A stretch of 64,000 bases of DNA from Bacillus sp. SA1-12 (GCF_000981385.1 NZ_LATZ01000130.1:62001-126000), one strand, 5' to 3'. Positions 36,510 to 45,724 are shown, counted from the stretch's first letter. The notes: generated by a model not told the origin, from the sequence alone. Numbers and translations are program-made.

Positions 36510-36749
36510 TTGCTGCCTCCATGTTGTTTAATTCCCAAAACATAATAGGGATGGTTGGCACACCAACCTTTAGTAAATCGAAAGGACCATTATGTAAATC
36601 TATTAATCTCATTTTTTATTATCGGCTTACTAGGGGGAAAGTTTAGGATAAAAAGAAAATTTCTTTTTAAAAAATTGACCTATTCTAAGTTATTGTTGTT
36701 TTAAACAGATTCATTTGACGAAGAATGGTTTCGTTTTGATTAGAACTGG
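36510..36749. other. AT-rich upstream region of amidase gene
   Basis: No gene is seen. The stretch precedes the amidase start and should hold its promoter. I see no convincing SigD or sigma-A pair. Confidence 0.35.
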
Positions 36750-36862
36750 TTACCTCCTGCTTAGAGCAGCGGGACAAGTGAGACTTATACAGGCGTATAC
36801 CTCGAGGAAACTAACCGCTCTCCCCGCGGAAACGAGCCTCCTCTCACAACAATTAACTTTGA
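36750..36862 (+). repeat. Bacillaceae dispersed repeat (CGGGACA...CCCCGCGGAAA type)
   Basis: The sequence CAGCGGGACAAGTGAGAC, then AGGCG...CCTCGAGGAAACT, then CCCCGCGGAAACGAGCCTCC, follows the order of a well-known intergenic repeat of bacilli (AGCGGGACAGGTGAGAC...CCCCGCGGAAAGCGAG). Several positions have decayed. Function unknown. Confidence 0.65.
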
Positions 36863-36881
36863 TTTGCGAAAACAGCCAAAC

Positions 36882-36923
36882 AAAAAAGAGGAAGACTCAA
36901 AAAAGATAATTTGAGTCTTCCTC
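36882..36923 (-). terminator. terminator after ugd
   Basis: On the minus strand GAGGAAGACTCAAA and TTTGAGTCTTCCTC pair around a 9-base loop, followed by TTTTTTG, 27 bases past the ugd stop. Confidence 0.9.
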
Positions 36924-36949
36924 CTTCTATCTCTGCTCTACAACATAGA

Positions 36950-38278
36950 TTAACCACTAACATGATTTGTCTGCTGCAGAATGGCTTTTCGTCCAATGGA
37001 AACGTAAAGTATTTCATTGCTTTCCATTTCTGAAAGTGAATAACAATTTCTTCCGTCAAATACTCTTGGACTTTTCATCAGCTTTTTATAGTTTTCAACA
37101 GGATATTCGATCATCTCTTGCCATTCAGTGCCAATAAAGGTTAGATCGGCTCCAAGTATCGCCTCATCAATTGATGTGCAATAAATGACACGATCACCCA
37201 GAACTTTTTTTGCATTTTCAAGGGCAATTGGATCATAGACAGTCACAATAGAGCCTTTTTTTACCAATTCCTTTGCCAGCACTAGTGATGCTGATTCTCT
37301 AACATCATCTGTATTCGGTTTAAAGGCCAGACCTAATAAGGCCGCTTTCTTTCCATATAAATCACCAACGATATCCTCCGCTTTTTTCAGCAATAAAAGG
37401 GGCTGATGATTGTTCACCTTTATAACAGATTCCAGGAGCGCAAAATCATGCTTAACATTTCCCGCAAGCTGCACTAAAGCTTTTGTGTCCTTTGGAAAGC
37501 ACGACCCGCCATAGCCTAATCCGGCTTGAAGGAATTTATCCCCGATTCTGCTATCAAGGCCGATTCCTTTTGCGACATCCTCAATATTTGCGCCAAGCTT
37601 TTCGCAAATATTCGCTATTTCATTAATAAAACTGATTTTCGTTGCGAGGAATGCATTAGATGCATACTTAATCATTTCCGAGCTTTTAATATCCGTTCTT
37701 ACAATGGGAATGTTAAAGGGTTTATACATCTCTTCAATGACATCACCGGCATGCTGGCTGGCAGATCCAATCACAATCCGGTCTCCTTTAAACGTATCCT
37801 GAATAGCAGAACCTTCCCTCAAGAACTCAGGATTGGAAACCACTTCTACCAGGAGATGGGGCAATTTATCTTGATAAAGTAACCTTTTCACACGATGATT
37901 TGTCCCAACTGGAACCGTGCTTTTAATGGTTACAATCACATGATCTGTTATATTCTCACCTATATCCCTTACTACATCTTCTATATAGAATAAATTTGCT
38001 GAACCATCTCTATTTTCAGGCGTGCCAACGGCAATAATAATGACTTCTCTTTCAGCATATGCCTCTTTTGGCGAGGTTGTAAAATACAGACTCCCGTTTC
38101 TTACATTTTTTTCAAGCAGATCCTCAAGACCCGGTTCATAGATTGGAGATTTGCCCTTTTTCAACAGCTGTATTTTTTCTTCATTTATATCAATACCTAT
38201 CACGTCATGCCCAATTTCAGCTAAACATACTCCCGTTACCAACCCGACATAACCAGTACCCGCAACCGTTACTTTCAA
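36950..38278 (-). CDS. ugd: UDP-glucose 6-dehydrogenase
   Basis: Ugd/TuaD oxidises UDP-glucose to UDP-glucuronate for teichuronic acid or capsule. The 442 residues start KVTVAGTGYVGLVTGVCLAEIGH and contain STVPVGTN, NPEFLREGSAIQDTFKGDRIVIG, the catalytic Cys in GYGGSCFPKDTKAL and GLAFKPNTDDVRESASL. The start is TTG with AGGAGG nine bases upstream. It follows galU by 20 bases, so the pair makes UDP-Glc and then UDP-GlcA from glucose-1-phosphate. Confidence 0.95.
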   Translation of the reverse strand: MKVTVAGTGYVGLVTGVCLAEIGHDVIGIDINEEKIQLLKKGKSPIYEPGLEDLLEKNVRNGSLYFTTSPKEAYAEREVIIIAVGTPENRDGSANLFYIEDVVRDIGENITDHVIVTIKSTVPVGTNHRVKRLLYQDKLPHLLVEVVSNPEFLREGSAIQDTFKGDRIVIGSASQHAGDVIEEMYKPFNIPIVRTDIKSSEMIKYASNAFLATKISFINEIANICEKLGANIEDVAKGIGLDSRIGDKFLQAGLGYGGSCFPKDTKALVQLAGNVKHDFALLESVIKVNNHQPLLLLKKAEDIVGDLYGKKAALLGLAFKPNTDDVRESASLVLAKELVKKGSIVTVYDPIALENAKKVLGDRVIYCTSIDEAILGADLTFIGTEWQEMIEYPVENYKKLMKSPRVFDGRNCYSLSEMESNEILYVSIGRKAILQQTNHVSG

Positions 38279-38298
38279 GGGATTTGCCTCCTTGTATT

Positions 38299-39195
38299 TT
38301 AGCGATTCAAATATTCCTCTTGATTCAGAATTTTACTTAAATAGTCAAGCAAGTCATTTTTCAATTCATCTCTTTCCAGCGCAAAGTCGATGGTAGCTTT
38401 GATGAAACCAAACTTATCTCCAACATCATATCTGTTGCCATTAAAATGATAGGCTAGGATGCTTTGTCTCTTTAATAATGCCTTCAATGCATCTGTTAAT
38501 TGAATTTCACCGCCTGCACCTGGGGCTTGATGCTCCAATATATCTAAAATTTCCGGAGTTAAGATATACCTTCCCATGATGGCGCTATTTGATGGTGCTT
38601 TATCAAGACTAGGTTTTTCGATCAAATCTTCGATGCGATATATTCTTTCTTGCAAAGAATCCTCATCATAGCTGACGATTCCGTATTTGGATACATCTGC
38701 TTGATCAACCTTTTGTACTCCTACAACCGCTTGCTCAAATTGGTGAAAAACATTGATCAGCTGCTTTAAGCAAGGGTCTGATCCGTTCGTTTGAACAATG
38801 TCATCTCCAAGCATAACAGCGAAAGGCTCATTGCCTATGAATCGTCTCGCACAAAAGATAGCATGTCCAAGACCTTTTGGCTCTTTTTGGCGTATATAAT
38901 GGATATTAGCAAGTTCTGATATCCGCTGAACTTCCTCGAGGATATCCCATTTTTCTTTGCTGGCTAATGTTTCTTCAAGTTCATATGATTTATCAAAATG
39001 ATCTTCAATTGCCCGCTTGCCGCGACCACTTACGATTAAGATGTCTTCAATACCCGAAGCTACAGCTTCCTCGATAATATATTGAATGGTCGGCTTATCA
39101 ACAATTGGAAGCATCTCCTTGGGCTGTGCTTTCGTAGCAGGTAAAAATCTCGTCCCAAGCCCTGCAGCAGGAATAATGGCTTTTTTAATTTGCAT
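38299..39195 (-). CDS. galU: UTP-glucose-1-phosphate uridylyltransferase
   Basis: GalU/GtaB makes UDP-glucose from UTP and glucose-1-phosphate. The 298 residues have the nucleotidyltransferase loop IIPAAGLGTRFLPATKAQPKEMLPIVDKPTIQYI, EPKGLGHAIFCARRFIG, MLGDDIV and GRYILTPEILDILE. GGAGGAG precedes the ATG. It supplies substrate to ugd immediately downstream and likely for glycolipid anchors. Confidence 0.96.
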   Translation of the reverse strand: MQIKKAIIPAAGLGTRFLPATKAQPKEMLPIVDKPTIQYIIEEAVASGIEDILIVSGRGKRAIEDHFDKSYELEETLASKEKWDILEEVQRISELANIHYIRQKEPKGLGHAIFCARRFIGNEPFAVMLGDDIVQTNGSDPCLKQLINVFHQFEQAVVGVQKVDQADVSKYGIVSYDEDSLQERIYRIEDLIEKPSLDKAPSNSAIMGRYILTPEILDILEHQAPGAGGEIQLTDALKALLKRQSILAYHFNGNRYDVGDKFGFIKATIDFALERDELKNDLLDYLSKILNQEEYLNR

Positions 39196-39661
39196 AGATA
39201 CTCCTCCTTGAATGTTGGTTTCGTTTTTATGCCCCTTGCCATGTAAAGGGCTATTTCATCGTTCATATAATGAGCAGGAGTACAAACTCTTTCTCTCCTT
39301 ACCTACATATATTCATTTTATTGTATTTTATCAATAGAAAAGTTAAGGATACGTTAATTTTCTATAAAGAATGATAAGGCGCTAAGCATTTCTTTTTACC
39401 CGAGCCGATGCCGCTTGGAACTAGACACCAAAACGTAGTAATTGTATGAGTCCGTCCTTCCTTACCCTCGAACAAAAGTGCATGTGCCTTAAATTGAAAA
39501 TAGTCAGATTCTAGAGGGACAAGATGCCGGCAGTCAAAAGCTTAACGTTAATCGACATGACTGCTCTTGCACACCCTGCTTCGGAACTGGTGTATTAGCG
39601 CTTTACTATAGTTTAAATCATTTGATCCTTTCAAAGACATCAAAAAATACATTTTCTATAA
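39196..39661 (+). repeat. non-coding gap with degenerate intergenic repeat
   Basis: No gene is seen in this 466-base gap. From about 39375 to 39435 GATAAGGCGCTAAGC and CTTGGAACTAGACACC recall the left and right ends of the AAAAGCGC-type repeat. From about 39519 to 39605 CTCTTGCACACCCTGCTTCGGA resembles the inside of the copy near 29270. It appears to be two nested or decayed copies. Confidence 0.45.
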
Positions 39662-39719
39662 ATCAAAAAAACATGAGGCTAAATCAAAGGATCAGACCCT
39701 TTTGAAACAGCCTCATGTT
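39662..39719 (-). terminator. terminator after the CWB2 wall protein gene
   Basis: On the minus strand ACATGAGGCT and AGCCTCATGT form the stem and TTTTTTTG follows. The 28-base loop contains AAAAGGGTCTGATCCTTTGAT, a palindromic repeat of the GGGTCTGACCC kind, apparently inserted into the hairpin. Confidence 0.85.
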
Positions 39720-39725
39720 GCGAGT

Positions 39726-41546
39726 TTAATGTATTAAGCTTTGAAAAGAAGGGATTAGCGATTCCGATATGGCGACATTCCCGCCTAGCAGATAAAAATG
39801 CTCTAATCCATTAATATTTCCAGAGACAATGGATGGGATGCTATCATTTTCAACTAGTAATAAAGGTGCATTATACTTTGCAGCTAAAACAGAGCCTGTA
39901 AGAGCGTCTGCAAAGTTACGGCCATTCGTAAAGAAAATCTTACTTTGGTCTAGGGATAAGCCGTTTAAAATCTCAACAGCTGTACCAAAGCGATTTTTAC
40001 CGCTTAGCCTTTGTGAATTGTCTAATTGATTCTCAATCACTGGACTAATCACACTTGTACCGCCTACGATGATCGTTTCATCAACAGTTGAAAGAACTTG
40101 GCTCACACGGGCCGAAAGTTTCTCTGTATCTGTTAACAAAATTGGATAGCCGTGTCGAGCAGCATACGGTGCAGCCGCTAATGCATCAGGATAATCCCTT
40201 CCATAGGCAAGAATCGCTTTTTCAAAATTGCCGCCAAGCTCTTGGGCAATTTTAACTGACGTTTCAAAACGATTGCTGCCGGAGATCCTTTTGACAGGCA
40301 GATTTAGTTCTGTCTTGATGGCATCCTCAACATCCTTGGTAATCGCAACTTCGCCGCCTAGTATAATGATGTTATTTGCTTGGAGACGTTTGATTTCTTC
40401 CTTTGTTGCAGTGGTTAACCTATTATTATGCGTTAAAAGAATCGGTGCATCATATTTATAAGCCAACGGGCCGCCTGCAAGAGCATCAGGGAACATATCT
40501 CCTCTTGCTAAAATAACCGTGTCCGCATGATCCCAACCGGTCTTAGAGATTTGCACGGCTGTTTTATAGCGGTCAGCTCCAGAAATCCGCGAACCTATAC
40601 GATTAATATATTTAGAAGCAACAAAGCCTTGTTGTCTGCCGATTTTTACAGGGACCCAAGCAAATCGATTTGCACGGTCGCTTACTTCATCATAAGCAAG
40701 TTGGCCTTGTACATTCATGATTGTATTCTTACTAATATTACGTACAACCGGACTTAAAATATCCCCGTTGCCAGTTGTAGGTTTTTCTCGTAATTTTGTA
40801 TCGAGCGTTGCTTCAATATAATCATTTGTTTGGAGATGGAATTCTTTAGAGACTGTTAATGAATCTGTTAGATTGTATTGCTTTGTTTGAAATTTGATAT
40901 TCTCACTAGAACCGCAAGTATATTGAAAGTCTTGCGCTTTAAATGGCAGCTGGTCAACCTTTGTTGATAACTCATAATCTTGCTCTAAGTTTGCATAGAC
41001 ACGCTCTTGGTATGCATTTGTATTTCTTGTAATCTCTGAATTTGTGCATTTTTGAAGAGGACTATTTACCGGCTTCGTTCCATTGTAAGCCATGATCGCA
41101 AAATACCAGCTTTCAAGCTTCTCTGGGGAATGGTTATTGATTTTTGGTAAATCTGTCCTGGAATAAAAGTTTTCCGCTAACCGTTTCATTCCTTCTTGAA
41201 TGTTACCAATCGCATTATATTTTATTTTCTCCTCAAGAGCGGGATCATAGGTAGTCAATTGCATAATGCCTATTCCGCCGTCAGTAGTTTCGATTGGCTC
41301 ACCATCACTCTTGAATTGCTTCCACTCTCCATTTTCCTCAGTCGCTACTGCCTTAGCGATTTCAGGCGGCACTCCATATTGTTCAGAAATGGTTGTAAGT
41401 AAACAATTCACCTGCTGGAATGTGGGATTTTTCCCTTTTACAGGTGTGTAACCACAAAGACTTTCGGAAGCTGACGCTGTCTTTCCTTGAAAACTGATGA
41501 CCGATAATAATGTGACGATCACGACAAATAATTTAAAGTTCAACAT
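39726..41546 (-). CDS. secreted wall protein: lysozyme-like domain plus three CWB2 repeats
   Basis: The 606 residues begin with a signal peptide (FKLFVVIVTLLSVISFQGKTASA). Residues about 45-200 look like a lytic transglycosylase domain: YGVPPEIAKAVATEENGEW (catalytic Glu candidate), GGIGIMQLT and YFAIMAYNGTKPV. A short SH3-like stretch (LREKPT...GQQGFVASKYINRI) follows. Three cell-wall-binding type 2 repeats end the protein: RISGADRYKTAVQIS, RISGSNRFETSVKIA and RLSGKNRFGTAVEIL, each with a PDALA/ADALT core. CWB2 domains bind anionic wall polymers, which fits the surrounding polymer locus. The frame is intact. Confidence 0.88.
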   Translation of the reverse strand: MLNFKLFVVIVTLLSVISFQGKTASASESLCGYTPVKGKNPTFQQVNCLLTTISEQYGVPPEIAKAVATEENGEWKQFKSDGEPIETTDGGIGIMQLTTYDPALEEKIKYNAIGNIQEGMKRLAENFYSRTDLPKINNHSPEKLESWYFAIMAYNGTKPVNSPLQKCTNSEITRNTNAYQERVYANLEQDYELSTKVDQLPFKAQDFQYTCGSSENIKFQTKQYNLTDSLTVSKEFHLQTNDYIEATLDTKLREKPTTGNGDILSPVVRNISKNTIMNVQGQLAYDEVSDRANRFAWVPVKIGRQQGFVASKYINRIGSRISGADRYKTAVQISKTGWDHADTVILARGDMFPDALAGGPLAYKYDAPILLTHNNRLTTATKEEIKRLQANNIIILGGEVAITKDVEDAIKTELNLPVKRISGSNRFETSVKIAQELGGNFEKAILAYGRDYPDALAAAPYAARHGYPILLTDTEKLSARVSQVLSTVDETIIVGGTSVISPVIENQLDNSQRLSGKNRFGTAVEILNGLSLDQSKIFFTNGRNFADALTGSVLAAKYNAPLLLVENDSIPSIVSGNINGLEHFYLLGGNVAISESLIPSFQSLIH

Positions 41547-41726
41547 GTACCCCCCTAGATTAATAGATTCCTACTCCTACTATAGCAAAATTTAACAAGA
41601 GGAATAAATAGTTTGCTTGAAAATATTGGCGAATTATGTTATTTTTTTCACCTGTCAAAATACCTACAACAAAAGAATTTATTGCCATTTTAACTTTTAA
41701 CTCAATTCCTCTTTTGTTTTAAGCAT

Positions 41727-41757
41727 AAAAAAAGACGATGAATGTATCACCGTCTAC
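41727..41757 (-). terminator. terminator overlapping the stop of the SGNH gene
   Basis: On the minus strand AGACGGTGATacattcATCGTCT followed by TTTTTTTATG forms an imperfect stem that starts at the stop codon. Confidence 0.7.
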
Positions 41758-42524
41758 TTAGCAATAAAGTATTCCTTTAAATAGTCCGCCCAGATTTTAT
41801 TTCCGTTTTCATTGGCTTTATTATCTTCCGTTAAATATTCTTCCATCTTAACGTCCTCTAAATCCGGCCAATTCTCCCAATGATTTAAATAGATGATTTT
41901 GTTCTCTGCTGAGTAGTCCTGCAGTTGAGCTACTTCTTTTGGATAATACGTTGCAGAGTATAATGGATTAGGAGGCTGGATCATCAAGGTCATATTCTGA
42001 TTTGCCGCTTTCCAAGAGGCAATCATGGTTTGTATATTTTCTAACGTATTACTAATTCCTACAACACCGTTGTCCTTCAACATTGAAGGTTCAAACAAGA
42101 GAATATCAGGCTGCAGCTCGTTTACTTGCTCAAATGAATCATCGTTAACAAGATCTCGCGTCGTTTTGTCACCTGTCGAAAGAACCGTTACCGCAAATAC
42201 ATCTTCCCCGTATGCAGCTTGAAGCTCCTTGCTAAATGACTCTGACCATGCTCCTTTTTCACTGGATGTACCGTAGATAACAAGTTTTACCGGTTTTCCG
42301 GTATTTGCCGCCTCTGCGATTTTCTTTTGCAAATGCTCTGGTAAATTTTTAGAATATAAATATGTATCATTACCTGTGTTAGACTCTTCTTCAGTTAATA
42401 CAGCTGCACTGTTACTTTTTTCTTTCTCACCATGTGCAGATATTTTATTTTTCCAATGGATATTGCCAAAAATAATCGCCGCCCCACAAACAATCAGTGT
42501 GACGATGACAAGAAGCTTTTTCAC
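41754..42524 (-). CDS. membrane-anchored SGNH/GDSL-like protein
   Basis: SGNH hydrolases deacylate lipids or sugars. The 256 residues have an N-terminal membrane anchor (KKLLVIVTLIVCGAAIIFGNIHW). After a linker VKLVIYGTSSEKGAWSESF takes the place of the nucleophile block, PDILLFEPSMLKDN is block III-like, and the end NENGNKIWADYLKEYF has N in place of the usual D-x-x-H block. The catalytic set is thus only partly recognisable. The start is GTG at 42524 with GGGGGA upstream. In polymer loci these often act in O-acetylation. Confidence 0.7.
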   Translation of the reverse strand: MKKLLVIVTLIVCGAAIIFGNIHWKNKISAHGEKEKSNSAAVLTEEESNTGNDTYLYSKNLPEHLQKKIAEAANTGKPVKLVIYGTSSEKGAWSESFSKELQAAYGEDVFAVTVLSTGDKTTRDLVNDDSFEQVNELQPDILLFEPSMLKDNGVVGISNTLENIQTMIASWKAANQNMTLMIQPPNPLYSATYYPKEVAQLQDYSAENKIIYLNHWENWPDLEDVKMEEYLTEDNKANENGNKIWADYLKEYFIAK

Positions 42525-42713
42525 ATTGATATCCCCCAATTATCGACATTTTTCTATCTAAAATTATACATAAAAACTGCTAATCTACAAACTATTTCTA
42601 AGAAAAATCAGCCGACTGGCGAAGCACAATGAGAAATTGCTCTTATCCTTTATTCTTAAAATTGGCCACTACGTAGAATATTTTCTTAACGGCAAAAAGA
42701 AAATGGTTTCCAT

Positions 42714-43286
42714 TTAATGATAGGAAATCGTTTGTAAGTATTGGATCAAATTGACCTCTTCTTTATGCTTTTGCGAGCCTGTTTCTTGGCTGAGCCGTGC
42801 CAAACATTCATCGATTGTCATACACTTGCCGCTTTTTACAAGCTGAGACATCCTCTTTATCGCAGTAGGTGTTACATAGTTCTGAGGGATGGATGACGCC
42901 GCAAGCTCCTGTAAAATTTCAAAGCGTTGCTGGTCAAGTTCATAAATTGAATTAGCCGTCTGAGATTGATGCCAAAGCTCTGAACGATTGGCCTGACCTT
43001 CTTGAAGCTTAACGGCAAAAATGATGTAAATGCTAATAGCAAGAATTGATTGGCCAAGGGCAATATACGGAATAAAGGCTTTGGCATTCTCGAAAAATAA
43101 ACTGATTGCATAGGTGACAGCAATTATAATAAAGGTAATGCCTGCTGCATTAAGAAAATGACGAATGAACGATATTGTTGGCACCTGCTGCTTATTCATA
43201 GACTGGTAGTCTTGATAGCTTTTCATCAATTTAGTCAGCTGATTGTCTATTTGCTGTAAATGCATGGTTAACTCATAACCTACCAT
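42714..43286 (-). CDS. unknown membrane protein with two transmembrane helices
   Basis: I do not recognise the family. The 190 residues have an N-terminal helical part (MHLQQIDNQLTKLMKSYQDYQ), two membrane helices (FLNAAGITFIIIAVTYAISLFF and YIALGQSILAISIYIIFAV, about 45-100) and a C-terminal cytoplasmic helical part. AAGGAG lies eight bases before the ATG. It stands alone between the SGNH gene and the second LCP gene, transcribed away from the latter. Confidence 0.72.
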   Translation of the reverse strand: MVGYELTMHLQQIDNQLTKLMKSYQDYQSMNKQQVPTISFIRHFLNAAGITFIIIAVTYAISLFFENAKAFIPYIALGQSILAISIYIIFAVKLQEGQANRSELWHQSQTANSIYELDQQRFEILQELAASSIPQNYVTPTAIKRMSQLVKSGKCMTIDECLARLSQETGSQKHKEEVNLIQYLQTISYH

Positions 43287-43477
43287 TTGGAAAACTCCTT
43301 ACAAACCTATTTTTTCTTTTATTATTATTTCGGTTTAATGAAAGAGAATGTTAAGGGAAGTAAGAAATTCTGATCGATAATTTTTTGGCAAGAAGTGAAA
43401 CCTTTTTTATGGGCTAATCGTCTAATAAGCGAGTCTTAGCATGCTTATATCTCCAGAGCGGTATGTCTCTCGCATGA

Positions 43478-43514
43478 CTTGTCTATAAACCTCTGTCAGA
43501 GCTTTATAGACAAG
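43478..43514. repeat. 37-base near-perfect inverted repeat
   Basis: CTTGTCTATAAA and TTTATAGACAAG are perfect complements, and inside them CTCTG and CAGAG pair again, with one mismatch between. No T-run follows on either strand, so it is not a standard terminator. It lies midway in the 380-base divergent region upstream of the second LCP gene. Confidence 0.6.
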
Positions 43515-43668
43515 CGATCACCACCCTCCCATCTTAGCTTTAAAGGGAAGTTAAGATAGGATAATTGGAAACAATTTTTTACAAAAAAAGATTGTGATAA
43601 TAGGAAGAGAGAACTATAATCTTTATAGCAGGGCGATTTACATTAAATTGAAAAAGGATGAAATAGAT

Positions 43669-44622
43669 ATGAGGGAAACAAAAAAGAAGACGAAAAAGAA
43701 AAAGTTTCTATTTATTGCTCTTAGCATTATCGGTTTGCTTATCCTCGGTACTGGCGGATATGCATTTTATCTATATAAATCTGCTGCAGACACAGTCGCA
43801 AGCATTCATGAAGATCTAAACCGCGAAAAATCTGAAAAGCGTACGGAAGAAGTACAATTCACTGAGAAAGATCCCATTTCAATTTTATTAATGGGTGTTG
43901 ATGAACGTAAAGGCGATCGCGGCCGCTCAGACTCTTTAATCTTAATGACAGTCAATCCAAATACAAACTCAACGCAAATGGTCAGCATTCCGCGTGACAC
44001 TAGAACGGAAATTGTAGGCAAAGGAACACAGGATAAAATCAACCATGCTTACGCATTTGGCGGCACAGAAATGGCGATTAATACGGTTGAGAATTTCCTC
44101 GATATTCCAGTTGATTACTTTGTGAAAATCAACATGGAAAGCTTTAAAGATACAGTTGATGCTGTTGGCGGTGTTGAAGTAAATAATACACTTGATTTTA
44201 CGTATGAGGGATATCATTTCCAAAAAGGCAAGATTTCATTAGACGGTAAAAAGGCATTGGCTTACTCAAGAATGCGTTATGACGATCCACGCGGTGACTT
44301 CGGCCGTCAGGATCGCCAGCGTCAGGTAATTGAAGCAGTTATCAAAAAGGGTGCAAATGTTTCATCCATTACAAAATTCGGTGACATGTTCGGCGTTGTC
44401 CGTGACAATGTCACAACAAACCTGACATTTGACCAAATGTGGGATATCCAAGCGAACTATAAAGCAGCAAGCCAAAACCTTGAGCAATTCCAAGTTAATG
44501 GCTCAGGTGATAAAATCGATGGAATTTATTATTACATCGTTCCAGAAGAAGAACGCACGGCTCTATCTAATCAGTTGAAAGAGCATCTGGAAATTTCCAC
44601 AAATACGGCTAGTGCAGAGTAA
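43669..44622 (+). CDS. LCP family glycopolymer-peptidoglycan transferase (second copy)
   Basis: A paralogue of the TagU at 18660 with the same proposed role of attaching lipid-linked polymers to peptidoglycan. The 317 residues have a very basic start (RETKKKTKKKK), one anchor helix (FLFIALSIIGLLILGTGGYAFYLY) and the LCP motifs RGRSDSLILM, SIPRDTRTE, DKINHAYAFGG, DYFVKINMESF and ALAYSRMRYDDPRGDFGRQDRQRQ. The start ATG 43669 follows AAAAGGATG; the frame extends 25 codons upstream without a site. It closes the polymer locus. Which LCP serves which polymer cannot be told. Confidence 0.93.
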   Translation: MRETKKKTKKKKFLFIALSIIGLLILGTGGYAFYLYKSAADTVASIHEDLNREKSEKRTEEVQFTEKDPISILLMGVDERKGDRGRSDSLILMTVNPNTNSTQMVSIPRDTRTEIVGKGTQDKINHAYAFGGTEMAINTVENFLDIPVDYFVKINMESFKDTVDAVGGVEVNNTLDFTYEGYHFQKGKISLDGKKALAYSRMRYDDPRGDFGRQDRQRQVIEAVIKKGANVSSITKFGDMFGVVRDNVTTNLTFDQMWDIQANYKAASQNLEQFQVNGSGDKIDGIYYYIVPEEERTALSNQLKEHLEISTNTASAE

Positions 44623-44681
44623 GCTAAAAAGGTTCGTAACTTGTTCGGCTTAAAATCTTAAAATAAAAATAATTACGTATT

Positions 44682-44718
44682 AACAGCCCAATTAGCTTGC
44701 TATTGGGCTGTTTTTTTA
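44682..44718 (+). terminator. terminator after the second LCP gene
   Basis: ACAGCCCAAT-tagcttgct-ATTGGGCTGT followed by TTTTTT is a strong Rho-independent terminator 60 bases after the stop. Confidence 0.92.
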
Positions 44719-44828
44719 TCGTTTTTGTGTCTTATGGTTATGGTGGAGTTTATTTATGAAATTCGTTGAGTGGAATGGTCTTTACTGGGGATTTTAACGA
44801 GGAATATTTCCATGGATTAGACGGGGGA

Positions 44829-45200
44829 TGTCCTGTAGATGGGGCTATTGGACATTTCCCTTCTTCTCTTCAGGCGTATTGCCCTTTTCATCCTTCCTAT
44901 TGGACACATTCCTCTCCTTCCTTCCAGGCAATATTGTCCTTTTCATGCTTCCTACTGGACACTTCCCTCCCTCTTTCAGGGCGTATTGTCCTTTTCATGC
45001 TTCCTATTGGACACTTCCCTCCCTCTTTCCATTCGTATTGTCCTTTTCATGCTTCCTATTGGACATTCCTCTCCTTCTCTGCAGGCGTACTGCCCTTTAC
45101 AAGCTTCCTACTGAACATTTCTCCCCTTATCTCCATTCGTATTGTCCTTTTCATGCTTCCTATTCGACATTTCATCCTGTTCTACCGAGGATATGTCCTT
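44829..45200 (+). repeat. degenerate 52-bp tandem repeat, about seven units
   Basis: Units start near 44878, 44933, 44985, 45037, 45089 and 45141, with partial copies at both ends. The conserved 31 bases run GTATTGTCCTTTTCATGCTT then CCTATTGGACA; the remaining 21 bases are pyrimidine-rich and vary (CTTCCCTCCCTCTTT..., TTCCTCTCCTTCTCT...). Every unit contains the inverted pair TGTCC-N17-GGACA. Long frames exist on the plus strand only because the repeat lacks stops; none has a ribosome site. Spacers resemble each other, so it is not CRISPR. Confidence 0.85.
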
Positions 45201-45452
45201 CATTAAGGTTTTCATAATTTTTTCAAAGATCCTATCCAAAATTCACAGTTAATCTATTCAAAGCCGAATCAGTTCTCGTTTACGCTGAATGTCCAGGATT
45301 TCGTAAAAATCGGCTGCATTTTTAAATAAGAAAGAAATAATCTATAGGATTAGGGACATATACTAAAGGGAAAGGCTATGATATAGTTATTCAGAATAAA
45401 ACGAGCAGAACGTCATATCCTTAAGGGATGATTGATTTAGGGAGGGATTAAG
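45201..45452. other. gap without a gene
   Basis: AT-rich sequence between the tandem repeat and the small membrane protein gene. A ribosome site GGGAGGG (45440-45446) belongs to the following gene. I see no other structure. Confidence 0.4.
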
Positions 45453-45710
45453 GTGGAATTTTCTTTTGGCTTTATTGTCTCGATTGCCATTGCGATCTAC
45501 TTAGCCATTGATGCACCGAAGCATAACAAAAATCCATGGCTCTGGGGAATTTTGGGGTTCATCTTTGGACCAATTGTTCTCGGTATTTATTTAATTCGTA
45601 CAGGCCGCAAAGTTGCTGGATGGATTATCTTTGTCATCTCCGTTTTACTTATCATACTATTTATTATTTTATTTGGAATAGGTATGTTCTTTTTATTTAA
45701 TAGCATGTAA
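45453..45710 (+). CDS. small two-segment membrane protein
   Basis: The 85 residues have three hydrophobic stretches: FSFGFIVSIAIAIYLAI, PWLWGILGFIFGPIVLGIYLI and VAGWIIFVISVLLIILFIILFGIGMFFLF. NPWLWGILGFIFGPIVLGIYLI...GRK is a common pattern in small bacterial membrane proteins of unknown role. The start is GTG or ATG-equivalent at 45453 with GGGAGGG seven bases upstream. A bidirectional terminator follows 17 bases after the stop. Confidence 0.75.
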   Translation: MEFSFGFIVSIAIAIYLAIDAPKHNKNPWLWGILGFIFGPIVLGIYLIRTGRKVAGWIIFVISVLLIILFIILFGIGMFFLFNSM

Positions 45711-45724
45711 GACAGACTATAGAA

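Noticed and set aside
44829..45200. CRISPR array (31-base core with ~21-base spacers)
   Set aside because: Spacers are similar pyrimidine-rich sequences, cores are diverged, and no cas genes are nearby. It is a degenerate tandem repeat.
44766..45217. Long plus-strand reading frames over the tandem repeat
   Set aside because: Three overlapping frames are open because the repeat lacks stops. None has a ribosome site or protein-like composition.
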